DNA from: an uncultured Gemmatimonadota bacterium
GTDB lineage: Bacteria > Gemmatimonadota > Gemmatimonadetes > Gemmatimonadales > Gemmatimonadaceae
NCBI GenBank assembly: GCA_946480295.1
Contig: CAMLIT010000027.1
Location: 1-40,548 of the forward strand
Length of the DNA: 40,548 bases
Direction: 5' to 3'
Below, in pieces: positions 24,763-32,426 of this stretch. Below the pieces are notes generated by a model, which worked only from the letters and a program-made list of their open reading frames with translations, was not told where the DNA came from and ran no database searches. The stretch's first letter is position 1; every line of letters begins with the position of its first letter. A program made the translations under genes and the position numbers.

Positions 24763-24775
24763 GATGGGATCGCCC

Positions 24776-25291
24776 TCATTTCGGCGCCAGAATCATCGTC
24801 ATGGATTTGCCCTCCAGCCGTCCCGCGGTCTCGACCTTGGAGACGTCGGCGAGCTCCGCCGCGACCCGATCGAGCACGGCCTGACCGAGCTCCGGGTGCG
24901 CGACCTGGCGACCACGGAACATCATGGTCACCTTGACCTTGTTCTTCTCTTCGAGGAAACGGCGCGCGTGCCGGGTCTTGGTGTCGAAGTCGTGCTGATC
25001 GATGCCTGGGCGGTACTTGACCTCCTTGAGCTCGATCACGTGCTGCTTCTTCTTCGCCTGCCGCGCCTGCTTCGCCATCTCGAACTTGTACTTGCCGTAG
25101 TCCATGATGCGGACGACGGGCGGGCGAGCGGTGGCCGCGACTTCGACCAGATCCAGTCCCTGCTCCTCGGCCATGCGGAGCGCGGCATCGACTTCGAGAA
25201 TCCCGAGCTGCGAACCGTCCGAACCGATCACGCGGACCGGGCTGATGCGGATCTGTCGATTGACCCGCACGCGCTTTGTGGTGTCCTGAAT
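24776..25291 (-). CDS. infC: Translation initiation factor IF-3, probable AUU start
   Basis: 171 residues if started at ATT (25291-25289); 164 if at the GTG at 25270. IF-3 binds the 30S subunit and checks start codons. [22 protein letters not shown] is the N-terminal domain start, [23 protein letters not shown] the linker region, and [19 protein letters not shown] with [15 protein letters not shown] the C-terminal domain. I favour ATT because GAGGA (25303-25299) lies exactly 7 nt before it and because residues before RVN (IQDTTKR) match the usual IF-3 beginning. The GTG has no Shine-Dalgarno. In E. coli infC the AUU start makes IF-3 repress its own synthesis. A leader terminator lies at 25314-25349. 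Confidence 0.93.
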   Translation of the reverse strand: MQDTTKRVRVNRQIRISPVRVIGSDGSQLGILEVDAALRMAEEQGLDLVEVAATARPPVVRIMDYGKYKFEMAKQARQAKKKQHVIELKEVKYRPGIDQHDFDTKTRHARRFLEEKNKVKVTMMFRGRQVAHPELGQAVLDRVAAELADVSKVETAGRLEGKSMTMILAPK

Positions 25292-25303
25292 ACCGAAGTC
25301 CTC
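25289..25303 (-). promoter_or_regulatory. Shine-Dalgarno and AUU start of infC
   Basis: GAGGA at 25303-25299, 7-nt spacer, then ATT at 25291-25289 in frame with infC. No ATG, GTG or TTG lies at a suitable distance from this GAGGA. Confidence 0.7.
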
Positions 25304-25313
25304 GTCGAGAGAG

Positions 25314-25349
25314 AAAAACGAAAGCGCGGACCCTCAGAGGAATCCGCGC
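25314..25349 (-). terminator. Intrinsic terminator in the infC leader (probable attenuator)
   Basis: On the minus strand, GCGCGGA (25349-25343) pairs with TCCGCGC (25330-25324); the loop can add CCT/AGG. TTTCGTTTTT (25323-25314) follows at once. This is the clearest U-tract terminator in the window, only 10 nt before the infC Shine-Dalgarno, so it must be conditional. Upstream GC-rich duplicated segments (ACGGCCGCCCG, near 25350 and 25380) could form a competing antiterminator. Confidence 0.8.
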
Positions 25350-25584
25350 GGGCGGCCGTCGATCCCGCACTACGGGCGGGCGGCCGTTCTGATCGAGGAC
25401 TCCTGCAGCGCTCGTCGCTGGTGGGCGAGAGGCCAGAGGGTGGGAGCGGCATTCGCGCTCCACTTGGCATGTTGTTCGGCGAAAACTAGGCCAGCGGGGA
25501 GTGGGCGTCAAGCGGGAGGCGCTTGGCCGGCAACGGGTTAGCGGTGTGGGTGAGGGGACGAGAGACGCGCTGGCGCACGGGCGT

Positions 25585-25672
25585 CATTGGTCATTCGTGA
25601 TTGGTTCTTGGCGAGCCGCTCGGGATGCTCCATGGAACTTCCCGACGCCGGCCAAGGACCAAGAACCAACTA
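25585..25672. repeat. Palindromic intergenic element, copy 3
   Basis: TTGGTTCTTGG at 25601-25611 pairs with CCAAGAACCAA at 25659-25669. The inside left arm GCGAGCCGCTCGGGATGCTC is shared with the other copies, but the right inner arm has decayed to CTTCCCGACGCCGG. It is flanked on the left by CATTGGTCATTCGTGATTGG. Confidence 0.82.
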
Positions 25673-25715
25673 CGCTGTTCCGCTCAGGCGCGCACCGCGC
25701 TTCGCACCGCCAGTC

Positions 25716-26594
25716 TCACCCCTCGCGCCTCACCCCATACGACTTCCCATCGTGCACCACCCTCCCCCACGCCGTTTCCGCGTCGTGCTCGAAGACGACC
25801 AGCCAGTCCTCGTCGACGGCGCGGCGCAGGATGCGGCGCTTCGACTCGAGCGTGACGAGTGGCTCGACGTCGTAGCCCATGATCCAGGGGAGCGGCAGGT
25901 GGTGCGCGGTCGGGGCGAGGTCGGCGAGGTAGAAGGCCTTCTCGCCGTCGGACTCGAGGAGCAGGCCGTGGTGCCCCGGGGTGTGCCCGGGGGTGGGGAT
26001 CGCGCGGATCCCGCTCACGATCTCCCGCTCCCCCTCGACGAAGTCGAAGCAGCCCGCCTCGTGGAGCGGCACGTAGTTGTGGTCGAAGTAGCTGGCGGCG
26101 GTGCGCTCGTTCGTATGGGTCGCCCATTCGTACTCGCCGCGCTGCACGACGTAGCGCGCGTTGGGGAACGCCGGCTTCAGCGTCCCGTCGGCATCGTGGA
26201 GCGTGTTGCCGCCCGCGTGGTCGAAGTGCAGGTGGCTGTTGATGACGAGGGCGACGTCCGCGGGCTGCACGCCGACCGCCCGGAGCCCCTCCTCGAGCCA
26301 GGTCGGCCCGGGCTCGGCGCGGTTCTCCACCCCGTAGATCTGGTAGAACTTGTCGTTCTCCTTGTTCCCCGCCCCCGTGTCGATGAGCACGGGGCCGACG
26401 TCGTGCTCGACGAGCAGGCAGCGCATGCCGAGCTGGATGCGGTTCTTCTCGTCGGCGGGGATGCGACGCTCCCAGAGCGGCTTGGGGACGACGCCGAACA
26501 TGGCGCCGCCGTCGAGCTTCTGGCCGCCGGCCTGGATCGCGTGGATGCGCCATCGGCCGAGCTGCCGACTCTGCACGGTGGGCGAGAGGCTCAT
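25716..26594 (-). CDS. MBL-fold metallo-hydrolase
   Basis: 292 residues from the ATG overlapping the exonuclease stop (ATGA). The metal motif is INSHLHFDHAGGN near 115-127, followed by TPGHTPGHHGLLLES (second-site His) and YLADLAPTAHH (bridging Asp) in the C-terminal half. A two-zinc or iron active site is expected. Sequence near PADEKNRIQLGMRCLLVEHDVGPVLIDTGAG resembles quorum-lactonase/N-acyl homoserine lactonase-type and general MBL hydrolases, but the substrate is not determinable. It ends the short operon arcA-exonuclease-hydrolase. No signal peptide. Confidence 0.85.
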   Translation of the reverse strand: MSLSPTVQSRQLGRWRIHAIQAGGQKLDGGAMFGVVPKPLWERRIPADEKNRIQLGMRCLLVEHDVGPVLIDTGAGNKENDKFYQIYGVENRAEPGPTWLEEGLRAVGVQPADVALVINSHLHFDHAGGNTLHDADGTLKPAFPNARYVVQRGEYEWATHTNERTAASYFDHNYVPLHEAGCFDFVEGEREIVSGIRAIPTPGHTPGHHGLLLESDGEKAFYLADLAPTAHHLPLPWIMGYDVEPLVTLESKRRILRRAVDEDWLVVFEHDAETAWGRVVHDGKSYGVRREG

Positions 26595-27508
26595 GCGGTG
26601 GTGTCCTTCGACACGGGTTGCGGGAGCGCCGACGGGCGGCGCGGGCGGCGCTTGCGCGCCGTCGCGCCGAGCAGCCGCTCGAGGTCGTCCCACGTCGCGC
26701 AGCCGCGGTCGCGGGCGTCGTCGAGGAGCCGGAGCAGGACGTGGGCCGTGGCGAGGGCATCGCCCCCGGCGCGGTGCCGCGCGCCGATGTCGATGGCGTA
26801 GTGCGCGGCGACGTAGTCGAGGGACCGGCGCCGGAGCTGCGGGAGGAGCTTGCGCGCGAGCTTCACCGTGCAGAGCCGCCGCCCGTCGAGCGCGCGCCCG
26901 GTGGCGCGCTCGACCTCCATGGACAGGAAACGCCAGTCGAACGCCGCGTTGTGCGCGACGAAGACGTGCCCCTCGAGGACCTCGAGGAGCCGGCCGCACA
27001 CCGCGCGGAAGGGCGGCGCGTCCTTCACCATCTCCCACGAGATGTTCGTGAGCGCGGTGATGTAGCGCGGGATCGGGCGCTCCGGGTTGACGAGCGTGTC
27101 GAGCACGACCTCCGGCGGCGCGCCGTGCCTGACGAGCACCACCGCGACCTCGGTCACGCGGTCGCCCGCGTCCGAGCGGCCCCCCGTCGTCTCCACGTCG
27201 ACGACGACGTACGAGAGCTCGCGCAGCGACGCGGCGTCGAGGTGGACGACGGCCGGGTGCCGCTCCTCGGCGAGGGCGAGGCGCCAGCGCCCGTCCGGCT
27301 CGCGCAGGAAGCGGCGGTCGCCGGCGAAGAGCGACGACGCGATGTGCTCGGCGACCGCCTGCGGCGCGCCGGGAAGCTGGCAGACGTGCGAGACGAGCGT
27401 CGCCGCGTCGGCGGGACCGGCGGCGAGGTAGTCGAGGGCGCGCGTGGTGAGGAGGGTCTCCGGCGCGGCGAGCGTCACGCCCGGAGGACCATCGTGCTGC
27501 GGCGGCAT
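26591..27508 (-). CDS. DnaQ-like 3'-5' exonuclease (DEDDh family)
   Basis: 305 residues from an ATG sharing one base with the stop of the arginine deiminase gene. Residues about 15-90 form a small helical domain without a clear family (ETLLTTRALDYLAAGPADAA). The exonuclease domain begins at LSYVVVDVETTGG (DxE, motif I), continues with FVAHNAAFDWRFL (motif II) and ends with HRAGGDALATAHVL (motif III, His and Asp), so it is the DEDDh type like the proofreading subunit of DNA polymerase III. The basic tail is ARKRRPRRPSALP. A helical domain before the exonuclease, and no polymerase neighbour, suggests a repair or nucleic-acid processing exonuclease, not the replicative epsilon subunit. Confidence 0.88.
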   Translation of the reverse strand: MPPQHDGPPGVTLAAPETLLTTRALDYLAAGPADAATLVSHVCQLPGAPQAVAEHIASSLFAGDRRFLREPDGRWRLALAEERHPAVVHLDAASLRELSYVVVDVETTGGRSDAGDRVTEVAVVLVRHGAPPEVVLDTLVNPERPIPRYITALTNISWEMVKDAPPFRAVCGRLLEVLEGHVFVAHNAAFDWRFLSMEVERATGRALDGRRLCTVKLARKLLPQLRRRSLDYVAAHYAIDIGARHRAGGDALATAHVLLRLLDDARDRGCATWDDLERLLGATARKRRPRRPSALPQPVSKDTTA

Positions 27509-28743
27509 CAATCCCACGCGTCCTCGCGCTCGATCGGACAGGTCATGCACCGCGCGCCGCCGCCGCCGCGCACCAGCTCCGCGCCCTCGAAGGTGATCAC
27601 CGCGCGGTCGCCCTCGGCGAGCCGCTCCTCGCCGGTGAGGAAGGCGACGGAGGAGACGACGCGGAAGCCCATGCGCTCCATCTCGCGCAGCGTGACCTCG
27701 TTGCGCTGATACTGCAGCACGACGCCGGGGCGCATCGCGGCGAAGTTGCAGCCGCTCGCCCACTGCTCGCGATCCTGCGTCGTGCGGCGGTCGCCGCCGC
27801 AGAAGATCGGCTCCATCGGCATGCCGCAGGTGCGGAGCGCGGCGAAGATGTCGGGGCACTCGCGGAGGGTGGCGTCCCCCTTGTGCCAGTGCAGGACCGG
27901 GAGCCGCTCGGGACCGACGAAGTACGGCGGGTAGACGACGCAGAGGTCGCGGTCCACCTGGGTGAAGATCATGTCGAGATGGATCGCGGTCGTGACCTTC
28001 GGCATCACGACGATGACCACGTCGGTGACCGGCGTGCGCTCGAAGAACTCGTGGGCGATCTGGTCGATCGCCGCGGGGCTCGACCGGTCGCTGAAGCCGA
28101 GGAGGACGAGGTCGCGCCGCAGCGGGTGGACGTCGCCCCCCTCGAGCGTGTAGTTGACGCGGCGCTCCGACGCGCCGTCGTAGAGGATGCCGCCGTTGGC
28201 GAGGCGCGGATGATACATGAAGAGCACCTTCATGATGATCGCCTCGGTCCAGCGGATCGCGTAGCGCATCGAGCCGACGAGCACGTGCTCGCCGGCGACG
28301 ATGCAGCTGTCACGCGTGAAGAAGAGGTTCGGCAGCGGCGGCAGGACGTAGCCGCACTCGTTGAGCGCCTTGGCGACGGGACCGGGCGGCTCCTCGCGGC
28401 CCTCGATGAGCATCGAGGCGAGCGTCTGCGGATCGAGCTCGCCGATCTCGCGCGCGAGGGGCTCGTAGGGGACGATGTCCATCGCCTCGCGGATGAGGAG
28501 CGCGCGCGCCTCGGGGATGGCGAGCACCTCGCGAAGGAGGTCGCGAACCTGGTGGACGCGGGTGAAGCGCTCGAGGAGGGCGACGAAGCGCCGGTGCTCG
28601 CGCTGGGCGCTGTCGGCGTCGATGATGTCGTCGTACAGGAACTCGGCGCGATTGGCCGGGGTGACGGCGAGCAGCTCGGGGCCGGGGGAGTGCACGACGA
28701 CGGCCCGGAGGCGCCCGATCTCGGACTCGACGTGGACAGCCAT
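27508..28743 (-). CDS. arcA: Arginine deiminase
   Basis: 411 residues, full length. It converts arginine to citrulline and ammonia, the first step of the arginine deiminase pathway that yields ATP without oxygen. It starts VESEIGRLRAVVVHSPGPEL. Conserved blocks are LPNLFFTRDSCIVAG, LEGGDVHPL (guanidinium-binding), HLDMIFTQVD, and the C-terminal GGGGARCMTCPIERE, with catalytic Cys at 399. No ornithine carbamoyltransferase or carbamate kinase lies nearby, so the rest of the pathway, if present, is elsewhere. The gene is divergent from rex with a Rex operator between them, which suggests control by the NADH/NAD ratio. It has no Shine-Dalgarno; TTATCT, 6 nt before the ATG, hints at a leaderless transcript. 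Confidence 0.95.
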   Translation of the reverse strand: MAVHVESEIGRLRAVVVHSPGPELLAVTPANRAEFLYDDIIDADSAQREHRRFVALLERFTRVHQVRDLLREVLAIPEARALLIREAMDIVPYEPLAREIGELDPQTLASMLIEGREEPPGPVAKALNECGYVLPPLPNLFFTRDSCIVAGEHVLVGSMRYAIRWTEAIIMKVLFMYHPRLANGGILYDGASERRVNYTLEGGDVHPLRRDLVLLGFSDRSSPAAIDQIAHEFFERTPVTDVVIVVMPKVTTAIHLDMIFTQVDRDLCVVYPPYFVGPERLPVLHWHKGDATLRECPDIFAALRTCGMPMEPIFCGGDRRTTQDREQWASGCNFAAMRPGVVLQYQRNEVTLREMERMGFRVVSSVAFLTGEERLAEGDRAVITFEGAELVRGGGGARCMTCPIEREDAWD

Positions 28744-28796
28744 GCCCGAAGATAACGGGCATGAACGTCTGGTGCAGGCACGGTGGGGCCGTTACC

Positions 28797-28814
28797 TTGT
28801 GAATTCATTCACAA
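28797..28814. promoter_or_regulatory. Rex operator
   Basis: TTGTGAATTCATTCACAA: perfect 7-nt inverted arms TTGTGAA/TTCACAA around a 4-nt AT-rich centre, which matches the Rex consensus known from many bacteria. It lies 15 nt before the rex start and 54 nt before the divergent arginine deiminase start. Its AT-rich composition stands out. Confidence 0.92.
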
Positions 28815-28828
28815 GCCCCGTCTGTCCC

Positions 28829-29452
28829 GTGAAACGCATTGCAGATTCCACGGTCCGGCGCCTGTCGGCCTACCTGCGATTCCTGGAAGACTTCGAAAGC
28901 CGCGGACTCTCCACGATCTCCAGCGAGGAACTGGCGCGTCACGGGGGCACGACGTCGGCCCAGGTGCGCAAGGACCTCTCCTTCTTCGGCTCGTTCGGCA
29001 AGCGTGGCCTCGGCTACTCCGTCCCGGAGCTCGCCGGCCGCCTCCGCGAGATCCTCGGCCTCGGCCGCGAGTGGCGCGTCATCATCATCGGCGCCGGCAA
29101 GATCGGGGCGGCGCTCGCCCAGTACCGCGGCTTCCGCCAGCGGGGCTTCTCCATCCTCGCCGCCTACGACTCCAACCCCGAGAAGGTCGGCCGCAAGCTC
29201 GAGGGCATCCCCGTGCGCGACATCGCGCAGCTGGAGCGCGACGCCCAGCGGGAGCACCCGGAGATCGCCGTCCTCACCGTCCCGGGCGACGCCGCGCAGA
29301 AGATGCTCGACCGCGTCGTGAAGGCGGGGATCAAGGCCGTCCTCAACTTCGCCCCCACCCAGCTCCAGGCGCCGACGGACGTCACGGTCAAGAACGTGAA
29401 CATGGCGATGGAGCTCGAGGGGCTCAGCTACGCCCTGACCAACCGACACTAG
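28829..29452 (+). CDS. rex: Redox-sensing transcriptional repressor Rex
   Basis: 207 residues from a GTG (MKRIADSTVRRLSAYLRFLE), normal length. An in-frame GTG at 28799 would place coding sequence across the operator and is unlikely. The winged helix covers 1-80 (SSEELARHGGTTSAQVRKDLSFF, GSFGKRGLGYSV). The Rossmann fold begins VIIIGAGKIGAALAQYRGF near 84-102, and the C-terminal swapped helix includes NVNMAMELEGLSYAL. Rex releases DNA when NADH is high and so turns on fermentative and respiratory genes. Its own operator is directly upstream, so it is autoregulated. It converges with rsmA, with the two stop codons overlapping by 4 nt. Confidence 0.97.
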   Translation: MKRIADSTVRRLSAYLRFLEDFESRGLSTISSEELARHGGTTSAQVRKDLSFFGSFGKRGLGYSVPELAGRLREILGLGREWRVIIIGAGKIGAALAQYRGFRQRGFSILAAYDSNPEKVGRKLEGIPVRDIAQLERDAQREHPEIAVLTVPGDAAQKMLDRVVKAGIKAVLNFAPTQLQAPTDVTVKNVNMAMELEGLSYALTNRH

Positions 29453-30285
29453 CGCGCCGGGAGAAGCCGCAGCACGGCGGCGAACTGCGCGGACGCGAGC
29501 GTCTCCGGCCGCGCCGCGGGATCCACGCTCGCGTCCCGCAGGATCCGCTCGGCGTCGTCCGCACCCATCCCCGCGATCGAGCGCAGGACGCGCCGCATCT
29601 GCTTGCGCCGCATGCTGAACGCGTCCTGCACGAAGCGACGATACGCCGCTTCCTCGTCGGCCCTCACCACCGGATCCGCGCGCGGCGTGATGCGGACGAC
29701 GGCGCTCTCCACCTTCGGCGGCGGGTGGAAGGCGCCGGCGGGGACGCGGAAGAGCTGCTCGGCCCGCGCGACGGCCTGCACGTTCACGGACAGCGCGCCG
29801 TACGCCTCCGCCCCGGGCGCCGCGGCGAGGCGCTCGGCGACCTCGCGCTGCACGAGGTAGACGGCGCGCGCCGGGCGCGGCGGCTCGAGGGCGTGGAAGA
29901 GGATCGGCGTCGTGATGTAGTAGGGCACGTTGCCGACGAGCACGAAGTCGCCGCCGGCGGCCTCGCCGAGCGGGGTCGCGAGGACGTCGGCCTCGACGAC
30001 GCGCAGCTTCGGCTCGGACGCATAACGAGCGCGCAGGAGGGCGGCGAGGGCGCGGTCGTACTCGATCGCCACCACGCGTCCCGCGCGGGGCACGAGCAGG
30101 TCGGTGAGCGCGCCGCGGCCGGGGCCGATCTCCACCACCGTCTCGTCGCCGCGCAGCGCGAGCGCGTCGACGATGCGGCCGAGGATGCGTGGATCGGAGA
30201 GGAAGTGCTGGCCGAGGCTCTTCCGCGTCGGCGGATAGCGGCGCGGCGCGGGCGGAGGAGCGTGCCCGCCCTCGTCGTCGGGCAC
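29449..30285 (-). CDS. rsmA: 16S rRNA dimethyladenosine transferase (KsgA/RsmA)
   Basis: 278 residues from a GTG, with GGAG 9 nt upstream inside the end of the phosphatase gene. It dimethylates two adenosines near the 3' end of 16S rRNA. KSLGQHFLSDPRILGRIVDA starts the catalytic domain, VVEIGPGRGALTDLL is the SAM-binding loop, and GNVPYYITTPI the NxPY-type catalytic motif. GAFHPPPKVESAVVRI is the family's C-terminal linker. The length is normal. It ends the partner-switching operon and converges on rex. Confidence 0.96.
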   Translation of the reverse strand: MPDDEGGHAPPPAPRRYPPTRKSLGQHFLSDPRILGRIVDALALRGDETVVEIGPGRGALTDLLVPRAGRVVAIEYDRALAALLRARYASEPKLRVVEADVLATPLGEAAGGDFVLVGNVPYYITTPILFHALEPPRPARAVYLVQREVAERLAAAPGAEAYGALSVNVQAVARAEQLFRVPAGAFHPPPKVESAVVRITPRADPVVRADEEAAYRRFVQDAFSMRRKQMRRVLRSIAGMGADDAERILRDASVDPAARPETLASAQFAAVLRLLPAR

Positions 30286-30290
30286 GGCGG

Positions 30291-31880
30291 TCAGCTCCGC
30301 AGCACGACGACGGTGAGGTCGTCACGGCGCGGCGTATCGCCGGTGTGCTGCTCGATCACGTCGAGGACGCGCTGGAGGATGTCGTCGGGCGCGTCGGCCC
30401 GATGCCGGCGCACCGTCTCCAGCACCTGCTCCTCGCCGAGGCGGTCGCCGGCGCGGTTGCGGGCATCGCTCACGCCATCGGTGAAGAGGACGAGGAGGTC
30501 GGTTCCGGCGACCCACTTCCGCTTGCGCGTCACCGGCTGCCCGTCGGCCATGCCGAGCGGGGGATCGCTCGCCGGCAGGCGCTCGCTGGTGCCGTCGCCG
30601 CCGACGACGAAGGCGTGCGGGTGCCCGGTGTTGGCCCACCGCAGCTCGCCGCGCTTCCGGTCCACCACGCCGTAGAACGCCGAGACGAACATCTCCGTCG
30701 TGGCGAGCTCCTCGCGCACCGTGGAGAGCAGCGCGTGGAGGGTCTCGCCCGGATCGGCCGTCGTCTGGGAGTGGATCGCGGAGGCGCTCATCATCAGCGC
30801 CATGATCAGCGCCGCCTGGTAGCCGTGCCCGGAGACGTCGCCGATCATGACGCCGGTGCGCTTCTCCCCGAGGCGGAAGAGGTTGTAGAAGTCGCCGCCG
30901 ACGCTCTCCGCGGGGACGACGCGCGCGGCCACCATCGCGTCGGGCGCGACGACGGCGGCGCTGGGGAGGAGCTTCATCTGCAGGTCGTGCGCGAGCTGCA
31001 TCTCCTGGTGCAGCCGCTGCTGGTTCAACGACTCGCGGACGAGGCGCGCGTTCTGGATGGCGGTGCCGATCTGGGTGGCGATGGCCGCGATGAGCTTCTG
31101 GTCGCCCGCGCTGAAGGGCTGGCCCGAGCGCCGATCCGAGAGGTTGACGACGCCGAGCGGCTCGGCGCCGCCCGGCGCCGTCCACATGATGGGCACGGAG
31201 AGCATCGCGCCATGGCGGTACGCCACCTCCTGCGGGCAGGTCCGCTCGCCCGGCTCGGCGATCACGGGGTGGCGCGTGCGGAAGACGTGGGCGCTCACGC
31301 TGCACTCGTCGTCGACCGCGATCGACGGCAGCTCCTCGGCGTCGGTGCCGAGCGAGGCGACGACGTGCAGGGCGTCGGTGGTGCGGTCGTGCACGAGGAT
31401 CGACGCGCGCCGCGCGCCCACCGTCTCCGACACCTCGGTGAGGATGGTCGCCGCCGCCTCCTCCAGCGAGACGGTGCGGCCGAGGATCTCGCTGATCGTG
31501 TAGAGGAGGTTGATCTCCTCGTAGCGCTCGGCGAGCTCGTTGGCCGCGTGCTCCACCTCGAGGGCCGACTGGAGGTACTGCGTGACGACGGGGAGGACGA
31601 AGCGCAGGTAGCCCTCGAGATCGAAGTCCGGCACCGGGCACGGGCCGAGCGCGAGCCACGCGCGGCGCGGGCCGGGGACGGCGGCGACGAGCATGCGGCC
31701 GCGGTCGGTCTCGACGTGGCGCGGGGACCCGTATCCGCGCGGCAGGTCGTCGGGCGGCGTGACGTCGTCGGTGCTGGCCTCGGTGACGATCGAGGCGGCG
31801 GACGTCGCCTGCGACCACACGGCGGCCTCGCACCGCGTGGCCGCCTTGAAGGCCTCGAGCACCGCAGCGAGCTCGCTCAT
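30291..31880 (-). CDS. RsbU-type PP2C serine phosphatase with GAF sensor
   Basis: 529 residues. The N-terminal 110 residues form an unassigned domain. A GAF domain spans about 125-285 (LLYTISEILGRTVSLEEAAATIL to IQNARLVRES). A short coiled coil follows (NQQRLHQEMQLAHDLQMKLLP, the linker seen in RsbU/SpoIIE phosphatases). The phosphatase covers about 325-527 with GGDFYNLF, IGDVSGHGYQAAL, LLVLFTDGVSD and RDDLTVVVL, including the metal aspartates. The role would be to dephosphorylate the phospho-STAS antagonist. Its ATG overlaps the anti-sigma kinase stop, and a STAS gene is next upstream, so the three-part module is complete. The signal sensed by GAF is unknown. Confidence 0.93.
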   Translation of the reverse strand: MSELAAVLEAFKAATRCEAAVWSQATSAASIVTEASTDDVTPPDDLPRGYGSPRHVETDRGRMLVAAVPGPRRAWLALGPCPVPDFDLEGYLRFVLPVVTQYLQSALEVEHAANELAERYEEINLLYTISEILGRTVSLEEAAATILTEVSETVGARRASILVHDRTTDALHVVASLGTDAEELPSIAVDDECSVSAHVFRTRHPVIAEPGERTCPQEVAYRHGAMLSVPIMWTAPGGAEPLGVVNLSDRRSGQPFSAGDQKLIAAIATQIGTAIQNARLVRESLNQQRLHQEMQLAHDLQMKLLPSAAVVAPDAMVAARVVPAESVGGDFYNLFRLGEKRTGVMIGDVSGHGYQAALIMALMMSASAIHSQTTADPGETLHALLSTVREELATTEMFVSAFYGVVDRKRGELRWANTGHPHAFVVGGDGTSERLPASDPPLGMADGQPVTRKRKWVAGTDLLVLFTDGVSDARNRAGDRLGEEQVLETVRRHRADAPDDILQRVLDVIEQHTGDTPRRDDLTVVVLRS

Positions 31881-32335
31881 TCCTTCTCGAGGGTGAGGCG
31901 CACGACGTTGCCGTTCCCCGCCGCGTAGCGCTCGACGTGGTCCATCAGGTTGCGCATGAGGAAGAGCCCGCGGCCGTCCTCGCGCCCGACGTTCTCGGGC
32001 GTGGTCGGGTCGAGGGTGCAGGCGTCGATGTCGAAGCCCGCGCCCTGGTCCACGACCTCGACGACGAGCCGCCGCGTGTCCACCGTCGCGCGCACGTGCA
32101 CGTGCTTCTCGGGATCGTCGCGGTTGCCGCGAAGGATGGCGTTGGAGAGCGCCTCGGTGAGCGCGACAGGGACGTTGAGCATCAGCTGTCGCGGCTTGAA
32201 GCTCATCACCTGGCACTCGTGGCGTACGAGCTCGACGACGCGCTCGATGTAGCGGACGTCGCTCGGGATGTCCACCTCGATCACGCGCACGTCGTCGGGG
32301 CGCAGGCCGTCGCCGTTGTCTAGCGAGGGAATCAT
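31877..32335 (-). CDS. RsbW-type anti-sigma factor serine kinase
   Basis: 152 residues, GHKL ATPase fold. N-box VPVALTEALSNAILRGN, G1 box DQGAGFD and G2 box GRGLFLMRNL are present, as in RsbW and SpoIIAB. It would phosphorylate the STAS protein encoded upstream and bind a sigma factor or other partner. No sigma gene is in the window, so its target is unknown; many RsbW-like proteins do not act on sigma factors. The ATG overlaps no gene, and a strong hairpin with a short U-run lies directly upstream, so its level may be lower than that of the STAS gene. No clear Shine-Dalgarno. Confidence 0.92.
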   Translation of the reverse strand: MIPSLDNGDGLRPDDVRVIEVDIPSDVRYIERVVELVRHECQVMSFKPRQLMLNVPVALTEALSNAILRGNRDDPEKHVHVRATVDTRRLVVEVVDQGAGFDIDACTLDPTTPENVGREDGRGLFLMRNLMDHVERYAAGNGNVVRLTLEKE

Positions 32336-32341
32336 TCGCGG

Positions 32342-32393
32342 GACAAAAGAGGACGGGCACGACGCGGCGGCCGGAGGGCCGCGCGCCGTGCCC
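32342..32393 (-). terminator. Hairpin with short U-run between STAS and anti-sigma kinase genes
   Basis: On the minus strand, a stem of about 15 bp (GGGCACGGCGCGCGGCC pairs with GGCCGCCGCGTCGTGCCC, one mismatch or bulge) is followed by GTCCTCTTTTGTCCC. The U-run is short, so read-through is likely. It lies 20 nt before the kinase ATG, within an operon whose genes otherwise overlap. Confidence 0.6.
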
Positions 32394-32426
32394 GCTCAAG
32401 ATGGAGCGAGGATCGGTCGGGAGGGA

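Larger units (their letters stand above)
25292..25715. other. Intergenic region: infC leader and palindromic element
   Basis: 424 nt between infC and the hydrolase gene at 25716-26594, both on the minus strand. 25304-25490 is the infC leader (terminator listed separately). 25585-25672 is palindromic element copy 3. 25673-25715 is non-coding. I see no confident promoter. Confidence 0.6.

Noticed and set aside
28799..28828. Upstream GTG start for rex
   Set aside because: It would put the Rex operator inside the coding region and add a tail absent from the family; GTG at 28829 gives the usual N-terminus.
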